A stretch of 64,000 nucleotides of DNA. It comes from Candidatus Puniceispirillum sp. Lineage in GTDB: Bacteria > Pseudomonadota > Alphaproteobacteria > Puniceispirillales > Puniceispirillaceae. Location: assembly GCA_028383305.1 (NCBI GenBank), contig JAOEVD010000009.1, positions 1 through 64,000 of the forward strand. Direction: 5' to 3'. Each line of letters begins with the position of its first letter. The first letter of the stretch is position 1. The translations under genes and the position numbers were made by a program. Below the pieces are notes generated by a model. That model worked only from the letters and a program-made list of their open reading frames with translations, did no database searches and had not been told where the DNA came from. Shown here in pieces: positions 25,413-34,632 of this stretch.

Positions 25413-26681
25413 ATGACACAGACCCATCCGATGATTGGCCGCAATCTGCGAATTGACTCAGACCGTTTATGGCAAAGCCTTATGGATATGGCAAAAATTG
25501 GCCCCGGTGTGGCTGGCGGCAATAACCGGCAGGCGCTAACCGATGATGATTCGACCGCGCGTCATTTGTTTCAATCATGGTGCGAGGCCGAAGGCTTGTC
25601 GCTTAATACCGATAAAATGGGCAATATGTTTGCCCGCCGCGAAGGCAGTGATGCAAGCTTGCCACCGGTGATGGTTGGCAGCCATCTCGATACTCAGCCA
25701 ATAGGCGGAAAATATGATGGGCCGCTTGGCGTTCTGGCCGCGTTGGAAATTATTCGCAGCCTCAATGAAGCCGGACTTACAACGCGCCATCCGATTGAAG
25801 TTGTCAATTGGACGAATGAAGAAGGCTGCCGTTTTGCCCCGCCAATGATGGCGTCGGGTGTTTTTGCCGGCGTGCATGATCTGGATTGGGCCTATGACCG
25901 CACCGATGCGGCAGGTGCGCGGTTTGGTGACGAGCTGGAACGGATTGGCTGGGTTGGTGACGCGGCGGTTGGCGGCCGGCCGGTTGCCGCTTTTTTCGAG
26001 CTTCACATCGAACAGGGACCCATTTTAGAGGATTCAAAAACCGATATCGGTGTTGTGACGCATGGTCAGGGATTGAACTGGATTCGCGTTACCCTAACCG
26101 GCAAAGAAGCCCATACCGGATCAACACCAATGCCATCACGGGTCAATGCGGGGCTTGGCATGGCGCAGATCACGGTGTTGGCGCATCAGATTGCATTGGC
26201 AAATGCACCCCATGCGGTTGGCGCGGTTGGCCATTGTGAAATCTTCCCCAACTCAACCAATATCATTCCGGGAAAAGCGATCTTTACGATTGATTTTCGT
26301 AGCCCCGATCCGGCGGTGATCGCGGCGATGCATGATGAATTACGGACGGGTGCAAGCGCGATTGCCAAAACGCTTGGGCTTGGCATTGATTTTGAATTGG
26401 CGGGGGCGTTTGATCCGGTGGCGTTTGATCCGGCCTGTATCGACCGTGTTCGCGCGGCGGCAGACCGGCTTGGCTATTCGCATATGGATCTTGTTTCAGG
26501 TGCTGGACATGATGCTTTCTGGATGAGTTGGGTGGCACCAACGGCAATGATCATGTGTCCTTGCGTTGATGGCTTGTCGCATAATGAAGCTGAAGAAATC
26601 AGTCAGGATTGGGCGGCAGCAAGCGCCAATGTTCTGTTTCATGCTGTTGTTGAAACCGCCGGTTTGGTCAGTGACGATTAG
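25413..26681 (+). CDS. M20-family amidohydrolase (N-carbamoyl-L-amino-acid / allantoate amidase type)
   Basis: Zinc- or manganese-dependent hydrolase of carbamoyl or ureido amides, 422 residues. Metal-binding motifs appear in order: GSHLDTQPIGGKYDGPLGV (His and bridging Asp), NWTNEEGCRF (acid base and metal Glu), ELHIEQGP (His) and near the end GLSHNEAEE (His). The lid domain holds the GKEAHTGSTPM and NSTNIIPG segments involved in dimer active-site formation, and GAGHDAFWM is typical of the Amaα/HyuC group. Products are an amino acid plus ammonia and CO2. Substrate may be an N-carbamoyl amino acid, allantoate or ureidopropionate. The downstream dehydrogenase follows by 26 bases, suggesting an operon. 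Confidence 0.88.
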   Translation: MTQTHPMIGRNLRIDSDRLWQSLMDMAKIGPGVAGGNNRQALTDDDSTARHLFQSWCEAEGLSLNTDKMGNMFARREGSDASLPPVMVGSHLDTQPIGGKYDGPLGVLAALEIIRSLNEAGLTTRHPIEVVNWTNEEGCRFAPPMMASGVFAGVHDLDWAYDRTDAAGARFGDELERIGWVGDAAVGGRPVAAFFELHIEQGPILEDSKTDIGVVTHGQGLNWIRVTLTGKEAHTGSTPMPSRVNAGLGMAQITVLAHQIALANAPHAVGAVGHCEIFPNSTNIIPGKAIFTIDFRSPDPAVIAAMHDELRTGASAIAKTLGLGIDFELAGAFDPVAFDPACIDRVRAAADRLGYSHMDLVSGAGHDAFWMSWVAPTAMIMCPCVDGLSHNEAEEISQDWAAASANVLFHAVVETAGLVSDD

Positions 26682-26707
26682 GCCGTGACCTTTGCATGGG
26701 AACGAAA

Positions 26708-27628
26708 ATGACAGATCAACAGGATAAAAATTCGGGCGCTGGCATCATCGGAATTATCGGACTTGGCAATGCCGGAAGCGCGATTGCGTCGGCCTTTGCC
26801 GCATTGGGCGAGGTTCACGGATATGATCAAAATGCCAGCCGGCGCGATGATGTAGCCGACAAGGGCATTGTCACACATGACCATCTTGGCGGGGTTGTAT
26901 CACGGGCCGATGTGATCATTTTGTCATTGCCGCATCCCGATATTTCAATTGCGGTGACAACGCAAATCATGGCACAGCCAATCCGGCCAAAGCTGGTGAT
27001 TGAAACCAGTACGGTTACGCCGCAAACCGCGATTGATTGCGCTGCTTTGGCGGCGGCAAAAAATGTGAGGTTTGTCGATGCGGCCATTGCTGGCGGCGTG
27101 GCCAGCATGGCGACCGGGCAAATGACATTTTTCATGGGTGGCGATGATGCGGCCAAAGCCATGGCAAGGCCGGTTCTAGAACCGGTGGCGGCGGGCATTT
27201 ATGATCTTGGTAATCTTGGTGCGGGCATGGGGATTAAAGTTGTCAATAATGCGGTGATGCATGCGCTTATGGTGGTGCTGATCGAAGCTTTTGCCATGTC
27301 AAAGAAGCTTGGCGTTCCAAGCGACACGCTGATTTCGATCCTGAACCGCGAAGAAGGCATGCTTCGCCCGCTGGTTCACCGTGTTCAAGAGCGAATGAAA
27401 TATGCCGATTTTGAGGGCGGTATGTCGGTCACGAATGCGCGCAAGGATTCCTGTCTCGCATTGGCAACAGCCCAACAGATGGGGGTGCCGCTTTTTGCCA
27501 TTTCGGCATCGCATACACCTTATGAAATTGCCGAGGCTAATGGGCTTGGCGATGCTGATTATGCGGCTTTGTCACGCTTGTGGGAAGAATGGGCGCATGT
27601 CATTTTCAAAGAAGCTGATAAGCCCTAA
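26708..27628 (+). CDS. NAD(P)-dependent beta-hydroxyacid dehydrogenase (3-hydroxyisobutyrate dehydrogenase family)
   Basis: About 306 residues. The N-terminal Rossmann motif reads IGLGNAGSAIASAF. Further motifs are FVDAAIAGGVASMATGQMTFFMGG (substrate-binding DAPVSGG-like segment) and the catalytic-Lys region GMGIKVVNNAVMHAL, all as in 3-hydroxyisobutyrate or tartronate-semialdehyde reductases. The family oxidises 3-hydroxy acids or reduces semialdehydes. ATG at 26708 follows GGGAACG; an in-frame ATG at 26696 is possible. It shares an operon with the amidohydrolase and converges on fadE. Substrate unknown; a product of the amidohydrolase step is a reasonable guess. Confidence 0.85.
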   Translation: MTDQQDKNSGAGIIGIIGLGNAGSAIASAFAALGEVHGYDQNASRRDDVADKGIVTHDHLGGVVSRADVIILSLPHPDISIAVTTQIMAQPIRPKLVIETSTVTPQTAIDCAALAAAKNVRFVDAAIAGGVASMATGQMTFFMGGDDAAKAMARPVLEPVAAGIYDLGNLGAGMGIKVVNNAVMHALMVVLIEAFAMSKKLGVPSDTLISILNREEGMLRPLVHRVQERMKYADFEGGMSVTNARKDSCLALATAQQMGVPLFAISASHTPYEIAEANGLGDADYAALSRLWEEWAHVIFKEADKP

Positions 27629-27652
27629 TCTGCGAACCCCAATCACAAATGA

Positions 27653-29443
27653 CTATAGCCAGTCAGGCTGCATCGCCAATATTGCTGCATCACCATCGGC
27701 AATGGTGCGGGCAAGCGCAAACAGCTTTGGCAGATGATGCGTTATATAGATTTGCATTGTGGTGATTTTGATCGTCATGAAATCATCATTGCCAATTGTG
27801 CCGGTTTCGCCATTGGCGATGGCATCTGCTGCCGCTGCGCCAGATCGTGCCATCAGCCACCCACCGGTCAATGTGCCAAGAAGCATCAGATAATTACTTG
27901 CGGCTGCGGCTGGTCGGCGCGGTGAATTGGCACTGCCAATGATGCTGGCGGTGGCGGTGCGGGCGGTTTCATTGGCTTCGATAACTGATTTTACCGCCGC
28001 CGAAATAGCGGCATCCGGATGGGTTTTCAAGGCTGTCATATCTTGGTCAATTTCATCAAAAAGGCTGGTGACCGCCGCGCCATTATCACGAATGGTTTTG
28101 CGGAAAACCAGATCATTGGCCTGAATTGCGGTTGTGCCTTCATAGATTGGCAGAATGCGGGCATCGCGATAATGCTGGGCGGCGCCGGTTTCTTCGATAA
28201 AGCCCATGCCGCCATGAATCTGCAAGGCATCCGAGGTGATTTGCTGGGCGCGTTCGGTCATCCAACCCTTGATCACGGGAATGAGCAAACCAACGCGGGC
28301 TTCAAGATCGGGCTTTTCAGCGTCACTGGCATGACGCGCCTTATCCATCGCTGCCGCGCCAATCATCATCAGGGCACGCATCGCTTCGATTTCGGCTTTT
28401 ATCGTGCCAAGAAGCCGCAAAACATCGGGGTGATGAACAATGGAATCGCCTTTTTTACCGTCAAGCGGCACGCCTTGAACGCGATCACGAGCATAGGTTT
28501 TGGCCTGTTGATAGGCGCGTTCAGAAATGGCAAGACCCTGCAGGCCGACCGCAAGACGGGCGTGATTCATCATGCCAAACATGATGTCGATTCCCTGATT
28601 TTCCTGACCGACAAGATAGCCAACGGCACCATCGGTTTCACCATATTGCATAACCGCGGTTGGCGATCCCTTGATGCCAAGTTTTTTCTCAATCGACAGA
28701 CAGCGAAGATCATTCGGCTTGGTGAAATTACCATCATCATCAGCAAGGAATTTCGGCACGATAAACACCGAAATACCCTTGATGCCATCAGGCGCATCGG
28801 GTGTGCGTGCCAGCACCAGATGAATGATATTTTCGGCCATATCATGTTCGCCATAGGTGATATAGATTTTCTGGCCAGAAATCAGATAATGATTCCCATT
28901 GGGAACCGCGCGGCTTTTGATGCCAGCAAGGTCGGTGCCGGCTTGCGGTTCGGTCAAATTCATCGTTCCGGTCCAGCGGCCTTCAACCATTGGCGGGATA
29001 AAGATATTTTGCAATTCAGGGCTTGCCGATTTTTGCAGGGCATAGATTTGGCCTTGCGTCAAAAGATGGCAAAGCGCAAAGGCCATATTGGCCGATTGCC
29101 ATAATTCATTCACCGCGGTGGTCAGCGTCATTGGCAAATTCTGGCCGCCAAAATCTTCGCCAGCTTCCATGGCTGTCCATCCGCCTTGGCCCATTGCAGC
29201 ATAGGCATCACTAAAGCCGTCAGGCGTGATGACTTGCCCATTATCTTGCCGTTTCGCCCCAGTCATATCACCGCTATGATTTAATGGCGCGATCACATCG
29301 CCAGCCAGCTTGCCAGCTTCTTCGAGAACCGCATCAGCAAGCTCTTGATTGACGTCATCATTGCCGATCAGCACCATCAGCGCGTCAAAACCAATGACCC
29401 GGTCAAGGACGAACTGATAATCTTCGAGGGGCGCTTTATACAT
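27653..29443 (-). CDS. Acyl-CoA dehydrogenase, long (DmdC/FadE-like) form
   Basis: FAD enzyme introducing the 2,3-double bond in an acyl-CoA, passing electrons to ETF. At 596 residues it is longer than the classical 380-residue type and carries the extra C-terminal domain of the group that includes FadE-like enzymes and DmdC (3-methylmercaptopropionyl-CoA dehydrogenase). Motifs: GTMNLTEPQAGTDLAG, ISGQKIYITYGEHDMAENI, GMMNHARLAVGLQGLA, IHGGMGFIEETGAAQHYRD and the catalytic Glu in ILPIYEGTTAIQANDL. It heads a dehydrogenase-thiolase-hydratase operon, which favours general beta-oxidation. The methanethiol oxidase 3.5 kb away leaves DmdC-like activity open. Confidence 0.88.
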   Translation of the reverse strand: MYKAPLEDYQFVLDRVIGFDALMVLIGNDDVNQELADAVLEEAGKLAGDVIAPLNHSGDMTGAKRQDNGQVITPDGFSDAYAAMGQGGWTAMEAGEDFGGQNLPMTLTTAVNELWQSANMAFALCHLLTQGQIYALQKSASPELQNIFIPPMVEGRWTGTMNLTEPQAGTDLAGIKSRAVPNGNHYLISGQKIYITYGEHDMAENIIHLVLARTPDAPDGIKGISVFIVPKFLADDDGNFTKPNDLRCLSIEKKLGIKGSPTAVMQYGETDGAVGYLVGQENQGIDIMFGMMNHARLAVGLQGLAISERAYQQAKTYARDRVQGVPLDGKKGDSIVHHPDVLRLLGTIKAEIEAMRALMMIGAAAMDKARHASDAEKPDLEARVGLLIPVIKGWMTERAQQITSDALQIHGGMGFIEETGAAQHYRDARILPIYEGTTAIQANDLVFRKTIRDNGAAVTSLFDEIDQDMTALKTHPDAAISAAVKSVIEANETARTATASIIGSANSPRRPAAAASNYLMLLGTLTGGWLMARSGAAAADAIANGETGTIGNDDFMTIKITTMQIYITHHLPKLFALARTIADGDAAILAMQPDWL

Positions 29444-29502
29444 GGTTCGGGCTCCGTAAAATCTGGATCAAAGCGAATGGTGACAGGCGTGGTCGATCCA
29501 TA

Positions 29503-30684
29503 TCAGGGTTTGGCGTCGATGATAACGCTGATCCCCTGACCACCGCCAATACACATGGTGGCCATGCCGTAACGTCCATTGATGCGGTGCAATTCATGAA
29601 CCAGCTTTGTCATGATGATTGCGCCGGTGGCACCAACCGGATGGCCAAGCGCAATCGCCCCGCCATTTGGATTGACGCGATCTGGATCAAGGCCAAGCTG
29701 GCGCGATACGGCACAGGCCTGCGCGGCAAAGGCTTCGTTGCTTTCAACAAGATCAAGATCATCAATGGTCAGGCCAGCGCGTTGAAGCGCCATTTTGCTT
29801 GCCGGTACTGGCCCCATGCCCATGATGCGGGGTGGCACGCCGCCAAACCCATAGGCAACAATACGCGCCATTGGGCTGGCTTTGTGCGTTTTTACCGCAT
29901 CATCATTGGCTAAAATTAGCGATGCCGTACCATCATTGATTCCCGATGAATTGCCAGCGGTGACAAGCCCGTCCTTGGCAAAGGCCGGACGCAATCCGGC
30001 GAGGCTTTGGCTGGTCGTATCGGCGCGGATATATTCGTCTTTCGCAAAAGCCACAATCTTGCGGCGTTGGGTCAACTCGATTGTGGTGATCTGACTGGTA
30101 AAATATCCAGCCGCATCGGCATGCGCTGCGCGGCTTTGTGACTGGGCTGCAAAAGCGTCCATATCTTCACGGCTGATCTGATAGTCAGCGGCAATATTTT
30201 CGGCGGTTATGCCCATATGACCAATTCCAAACGGATCATGCAGCGCACCAGTCATCATATCGACAACCGCGGCATCACCCATGCGCGCGCCCCAGCGTTG
30301 CGCTGGCAGGATATAGGCACCCCGGCTCATCACCTCAACACCGCCAGCAAGCGCGGTATCGCAATCGCCAAGCTGGATAAGCTGGGTTGCGCTCACAATT
30401 GCCTGAAGGCCACTTCCGCATAAGCGATTGACCTGAAAGGCAGGGGCTGTTTCGGCAAGGCCAGCGCCAATCGAAATACAGCGCGGCGAATACATATCGC
30501 GCGGCTCGGTATGGATGACATGACCATAAATCGCATGCTGAATAGCATCAGCGGGCACCCCAGATTTGGCAATCGCATCTTTGGCAACCGGAATGGCAAG
30601 ATCAATTGGCGGCGTGTCTTTCAGGCTGCCGCCATAACTGCCAATCGCCGATCTTTGCGCCGCCAGAATGAAAATATTTGTCAT
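29503..30684 (-). CDS. Acetyl-CoA C-acyltransferase (thiolase)
   Basis: A 393-residue thiolase with acylated Cys in VNRLCGSGLQAI (about residue 90), GGVEVMSRGAYILP, NSSGINDGTASL, NEAFAAQACAVSRQLG, catalytic His in GHPVGATGAI and Cys in TMCIGGGQG. It is either the last beta-oxidation enzyme or an acetoacetyl-CoA thiolase. It lies between fadE and the fused hydratase-dehydrogenase on the same strand with short gaps, so a beta-oxidation role is most likely. It is clearly different from the 3-oxoadipyl-CoA-type thiolase at 15797-16999. Confidence 0.9.
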   Translation of the reverse strand: MTNIFILAAQRSAIGSYGGSLKDTPPIDLAIPVAKDAIAKSGVPADAIQHAIYGHVIHTEPRDMYSPRCISIGAGLAETAPAFQVNRLCGSGLQAIVSATQLIQLGDCDTALAGGVEVMSRGAYILPAQRWGARMGDAAVVDMMTGALHDPFGIGHMGITAENIAADYQISREDMDAFAAQSQSRAAHADAAGYFTSQITTIELTQRRKIVAFAKDEYIRADTTSQSLAGLRPAFAKDGLVTAGNSSGINDGTASLILANDDAVKTHKASPMARIVAYGFGGVPPRIMGMGPVPASKMALQRAGLTIDDLDLVESNEAFAAQACAVSRQLGLDPDRVNPNGGAIALGHPVGATGAIIMTKLVHELHRINGRYGMATMCIGGGQGISVIIDAKP

Positions 30685-30717
30685 GGTGATCTCCCCATCC
30701 GGTCATTTAATCTGTCT

Positions 30718-32655
30718 TTATGATTTCGCCCAATTCAATGGGCCGCCGCGAAACCCCGGAAAACCAATGCCAAAAATCATGCCTGCATCGGCGCTGTCGA
30801 CCGAATCAACGACACCGTCATCAACCGCTTGCTGGCATTCATCAATCATCGGTGCCAGCATGGATTTGACAATGCCTGCCATGATGGCGGCATCTTGTGG
30901 CTGGCGAGGGCGAATGGCGCGATTGCCGTCCCAATCATAAAAGCCGCTTCCCGATTTCCGGCCAATCGTGCCTGCATCGCATTTTTCGGTTAGCAATGTT
31001 TTGGCGGCGGGGGCGATGCCAAGAACAACGCCAACATCAAGGCAAACATCAAGCCCGATTTGGTCGGCAAGTTCGATTGGCCCCATTGGCATGCCGAAAT
31101 CGACCAATGCTTCATCAATCATATCGGCGTTTTCGCCAGCGGCAACCGCCTCAATCGCTTTGAAGATATAGGGAAGCAAGGCGCGATTGACCAAAAAGCC
31201 CGACGCCGATTTGCACCGGATTGGCATTTTGCCAATGCGTCCGGCAAACTGCATGCCGCGATTGACCATATTCTGGTCGGAAAATTTGGACCAGATCACC
31301 TCGACTAGCGGCAAAACCGGCACCGGATTAAAGAAATGCAATCCAATCAGACGTTCAGGCGCTTTTAAGGTGGTGGCAATGTCTTCCAACGGGATGGCAG
31401 ATGTGTTGGTTGCCAGAATGGCATCGGGCTTGCTGGCTGCTTCCAAGGCTTGAAACACGGCCTGTTTGACAGCCAGCTTTTCGGCAACCGCTTCGATGAT
31501 CAGATCGGCATCACCTGCGCCATTGCCATCTTTATCAGCGCGAAGCCTGCTTTTTGCAGCGGCAATCTTATCATCTGTTTTCAGCCGCCGTTCGAATAGT
31601 TTTGCGGCGCGGGCAGTCGCACCATCAATTGCCGCCTCATTCATATCGGTCAAAGTGACATCAAGTCCGGCCATCGCGCCAACCGCGGCAATATCACCGC
31701 CCATGACGCCAGCGCCAACAACATGCAAACGCTGGATACCACTATCGCCGCGTGCCGATTTACGAACAGCATCGGTAAGATAGAAAACACGGCGCAAATT
31801 CTTTGAAGCATCCCCAACCATCAATTCGGGGAAAATGCCCATCTCACCCGCCGACATGGCACCCGAATCATGCCCAAATGCAGCAACATGATCAATGATC
31901 GCGAAAGGTGCTGGCGTATGATCGGCACGGGCGCGTTTCAAATAGCGCTCGCGTGCCGCTGAAATGGCGTTGGCATCGGCTGTGGTTTCGCGCTGGCTTC
32001 GCGCCGGTTTTGCGCCATTACAGGACAGCACCCATGCGCGCATCGCCATCGCCAGATCGTCAGCGCTATCGACCATTTCATCGGCAAGGCCGCTTGCGAT
32101 GGCATCTTTGCTACCAACCGGCCGGCCGGTTAACATCATATCAAGAACGGCCTTGGCACCAATTCGGCCATAGGCGCGGCCAGTGCCGCCATAGCCCGGC
32201 ATGATGCCAAGATTAATTTCAGGAAAGCCAAGTTTTGTTTTTGGTGAGGCGGTAACAAACAGCCGGTCAAACGCCAGCGAAATTTCCAGCCCACCACCAA
32301 CAGCAATGCCGTCAATGCCAACACAGCTTGGCACAGCAAGCGCTTCAATCCGGTTAAAAAGCCCATGCACCAATTCCATATGATTGGCCACATCTGTCGC
32401 TGTTTTCAAGGTTTCAAATTCATGGATGTCGGCGCCGTAAACAAAACCGCCGGGCTTGCCCGATAGCAGGGCCAGACCAGCCAGATGATCGGCGGCTTCC
32501 AGCTCGTCAATGAGGGTTGCCAGTTCATCCATCACCGCATGAGTCAGGACATTAACAGATTTTCCATCGGCCTGAATCTGCAACCACGCGATGCGATCAT
32601 CATCAATGTTTATCGACCAATGCGAAAGATCGTTTCGGCTATCTGAATTAAGCAT
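30718..32655 (-). CDS. FadB/FadJ-like enoyl-CoA hydratase / 3-hydroxyacyl-CoA dehydrogenase
   Basis: Bifunctional beta-oxidation protein, 645 residues. Crotonase domain: SGKPGGFVYGADIHEFE, GGGLEISLAFDRLFV and PEINLGIMPGYGGTGR with the catalytic glutamates. Dehydrogenase domain from about residue 310: VVGAGVMGGDIAAVGAM, ATNTSAIPLEDIA, catalytic His in GLHFFNPVPVLPLVEV and KSASGFLVNRALLPY, then two C-terminal helical domains ending GFPGFRGGPLNWA. ATG at 32655 is preferred; GTG at 32667 is in frame. It is the first gene of the operon with thiolase and acyl-CoA dehydrogenase. Compared with the paralogue at 12673-14748 it is about 46 residues shorter. Confidence 0.9.
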   Translation of the reverse strand: MLNSDSRNDLSHWSINIDDDRIAWLQIQADGKSVNVLTHAVMDELATLIDELEAADHLAGLALLSGKPGGFVYGADIHEFETLKTATDVANHMELVHGLFNRIEALAVPSCVGIDGIAVGGGLEISLAFDRLFVTASPKTKLGFPEINLGIMPGYGGTGRAYGRIGAKAVLDMMLTGRPVGSKDAIASGLADEMVDSADDLAMAMRAWVLSCNGAKPARSQRETTADANAISAARERYLKRARADHTPAPFAIIDHVAAFGHDSGAMSAGEMGIFPELMVGDASKNLRRVFYLTDAVRKSARGDSGIQRLHVVGAGVMGGDIAAVGAMAGLDVTLTDMNEAAIDGATARAAKLFERRLKTDDKIAAAKSRLRADKDGNGAGDADLIIEAVAEKLAVKQAVFQALEAASKPDAILATNTSAIPLEDIATTLKAPERLIGLHFFNPVPVLPLVEVIWSKFSDQNMVNRGMQFAGRIGKMPIRCKSASGFLVNRALLPYIFKAIEAVAAGENADMIDEALVDFGMPMGPIELADQIGLDVCLDVGVVLGIAPAAKTLLTEKCDAGTIGRKSGSGFYDWDGNRAIRPRQPQDAAIMAGIVKSMLAPMIDECQQAVDDGVVDSVDSADAGMIFGIGFPGFRGGPLNWAKS

Positions 32656-32920
32656 GATTTCACCCACTCGTAACGTGTCTCTGTTAGAATGTATAACCTA
32701 ACAATCGCAAACGCCAGTGGTTGCTTGTAAAAAGATCAAGGCGCATTGCGCCGTTGGTTACAAAAGCAAGCTGATCATGTTGATGGTTGCAATATGCTTT
32801 TGGTTCGGCTTCTAATGAGATTGTTCGGCTGATGGCAGTGATAAAAACATAAAACCCAAATAATTCAGCGCGAGATTGATTGAGGCAAAAGCGTGCAGTG
32901 TAATCTGCGAGGGAGACAAG
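32656..32920. promoter_or_regulatory. Divergent control region, fadB-like / methanethiol oxidase
   Basis: A 265-base spacer between the start of the beta-oxidation operon and that of methanethiol oxidase. It contains the dyad GGCGC-ATT-GCGCC (32740-32752) and a weaker GTTAG...CTAAC dyad (32683-32702). No clear sigma-70 promoter was seen. GAGGGAGA just before 32921 is a strong ribosome site for the oxidase. Confidence 0.35.
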
Positions 32921-34270
32921 ATGGAATGTTGCGGTCCGGGCTATGCCAGCCCCGAAGAGGCGATTAGAGCCCCACGAGAATTGTTGCTTTACACGATTGC
33001 GATCTATACCGGCACGGGTATCCAAAAACCCGATTATCTTGCAACGGTTGATGTCGATCCAAATAGCCCAACTTTCAGCAAGGTTATTCACCGGCTTGAT
33101 ATGCCGAATATTGGCGACGAGCTGCATCATATGGGCTGGAATGCCTGTTCATCCTGTCATGATGATGCGGGCATGGCGCGTAAATATCTTCTGCTTCCCG
33201 GCGTGCGTTCAAATAACATCTATGTTGTGGATACCGCGACCGATCCGCTTGCGCCGCGCATCCACACCGTTATTGATGGTGCTGAAATCAAATCCAAGGC
33301 TGATCTATCTGGCCCCCATACGGTGCATTGTCTTGGGAACGAAATCATCATTTCTTTTCTTGGTAATGCTAAGGGCGAGGCACCGGGGGGCTATCTGCAT
33401 CTCAACAAGGATTTTGAAATCGTTGGCAGGTGGGAAAACTCAATGGGTGATATCAAATTCGGCTATGATTTTTGGTATCAGCCTCGCCATAATGTGATGG
33501 TTAGTTCGGAATGGGCAGCCCCCAATACGTTTATGCCCGGGTTTGATTTGGAGGAAGTTGGATATCTCAAATATGGGCGTGAGTTGCATTTTTGGGATTT
33601 TGAGAAGCGGGAACCGGTTGAGAGTTTCTATCTTGGCGAAGATGGGTTGATTCCGCTTGAGGTAAAGTTTCATCATAATCCTGACAGTTCGCACGGATTT
33701 TGCGGCGCAGCGCTCAGCTCGAATGTCATTCATTGGTGGAAAAATGATGATGGAAAATGGCAGTGGGAAAAAATCATCGATGTTGGAAATGAACCGCATC
33801 CAGATTGGCCTATCCCGATCCCGGGGGTTATGTCAGCAATTTTGATATCGATGGATGATAAATATCTCTACCTAAATAACTGGCTGCATGGCGATATGCG
33901 GCAATATGATATCTCTGACCCCCATAATCCAAAATTGACTGGCCAGATTTGGATGGGTGGCTTGCTGGGCAAAGCGCCCATTGTGAATGGTGTCACGATG
34001 GCTGGTGGGCCGCAGATGTTCCAATTGTCGCTTGATGGCAAGCGCCTTTATGTCACCACATCGCTGTTCAGCACATGGGACAATCAATTTTATCCCGAAA
34101 TTCGGGAAAAGGGCGGTGTCATGGTGATGATTGACTGTGATCCCGAAAATGGTGGCATGTCCATCAATCCTGATTTTATTGTCGATTTTGGCAATGAGCC
34201 GAACGGGCCAAGCCGGTGCCACGAAGCGCGTTATCCGGGCGGTGATTGTACAAGCGATATTTGGCTATGA
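32921..34270 (+). CDS. mtoX: Methanethiol oxidase (SELENBP1/SBP56 family), cytoplasmic form
   Basis: Oxidises methanethiol to formaldehyde, hydrogen sulfide and hydrogen peroxide. The 449-residue product resembles human SELENBP1 strongly from its first residues (CCGPGYASPEEA, RAPRELLLY, PDYLATVDVDPNSP, VIHRLDMPN) and has the conserved Cys76/Cys79 pair in GWNACSSCHDD, VHCLGNEIIISFLG, HHNPDSSHGFCGAAL and GGPQMFQLSLDGKRLYVT. ATG at 32921 is chosen over TTG at 32876 for its GAGGGAGA site. No signal peptide is visible, unlike the exported enzyme of Hyphomicrobium, and no SCO1 or MauG gene accompanies it. It overlaps a ferredoxin gene by four bases, which may supply an alternative electron route. 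Copper is the family's metal. Confidence 0.9.
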   Translation: MECCGPGYASPEEAIRAPRELLLYTIAIYTGTGIQKPDYLATVDVDPNSPTFSKVIHRLDMPNIGDELHHMGWNACSSCHDDAGMARKYLLLPGVRSNNIYVVDTATDPLAPRIHTVIDGAEIKSKADLSGPHTVHCLGNEIIISFLGNAKGEAPGGYLHLNKDFEIVGRWENSMGDIKFGYDFWYQPRHNVMVSSEWAAPNTFMPGFDLEEVGYLKYGRELHFWDFEKREPVESFYLGEDGLIPLEVKFHHNPDSSHGFCGAALSSNVIHWWKNDDGKWQWEKIIDVGNEPHPDWPIPIPGVMSAILISMDDKYLYLNNWLHGDMRQYDISDPHNPKLTGQIWMGGLLGKAPIVNGVTMAGGPQMFQLSLDGKRLYVTTSLFSTWDNQFYPEIREKGGVMVMIDCDPENGGMSINPDFIVDFGNEPNGPSRCHEARYPGGDCTSDIWL

Positions 34271-34632
34271 AGACGATTACCATTGCCAATCGTGACAATG
34301 CAGCCTTTGCCGTTTCCGGCCGCAAACCGCTGCTTGACGAGCTAAGAGATCAGGGCGTTGATTTGCCTTATGGCTGTAAATATGGCGGCTGCATTACCTG
34401 TGCAGCCAAACTATTGGACGGCGATATTGATCAGCGCGCCCAAGTCGCGCTGAACAACCGGCAAATTAATGATGGCTATGTTGTGTTGTGCGTGGCACGG
34501 GCAAAAAGTGATTGCGTGATTGAGGTGGGTGTTGAAAGCCATGATAAACTTTATCGCAATCCATTTCTTGACCCATTGGCATCACACGAATTAAAAGCAG
34601 ATATTGCGACCCCGACGGATGACGTTAAATGA
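34267..34632 (+). CDS. Plant-type [2Fe-2S] ferredoxin
   Basis: A 121-residue soluble electron carrier. The cluster motif is GCKYGGCITCAAKL (C-x4-C-x2-C) with the fourth Cys in YVVLCVARAKSDC. Start and upstream stop overlap as ATGA, so it is translationally coupled to methanethiol oxidase. It ends in a 30-residue tail rich in acids. A partner oxidoreductase is not visible nearby. Its tight linkage to the oxidase suggests it serves that pathway, for example in cofactor maturation or electron exchange; that is inference. Confidence 0.88.
   Translation: MKTITIANRDNAAFAVSGRKPLLDELRDQGVDLPYGCKYGGCITCAAKLLDGDIDQRAQVALNNRQINDGYVVLCVARAKSDCVIEVGVESHDKLYRNPFLDPLASHELKADIATPTDDVK

Noticed and set aside
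28019-29104. 361-codon plus-strand open frame opposite the acyl-CoA dehydrogenase
   Set aside because: It is antisense to a gene with clear family motifs, has no ribosome site, and its translation resembles no protein; long antisense frames are common at this codon use.
32684-33130. 148-codon minus-strand frame covering the methanethiol oxidase start
   Set aside because: Antisense to the well-supported oxidase gene and its control region; no family resemblance.
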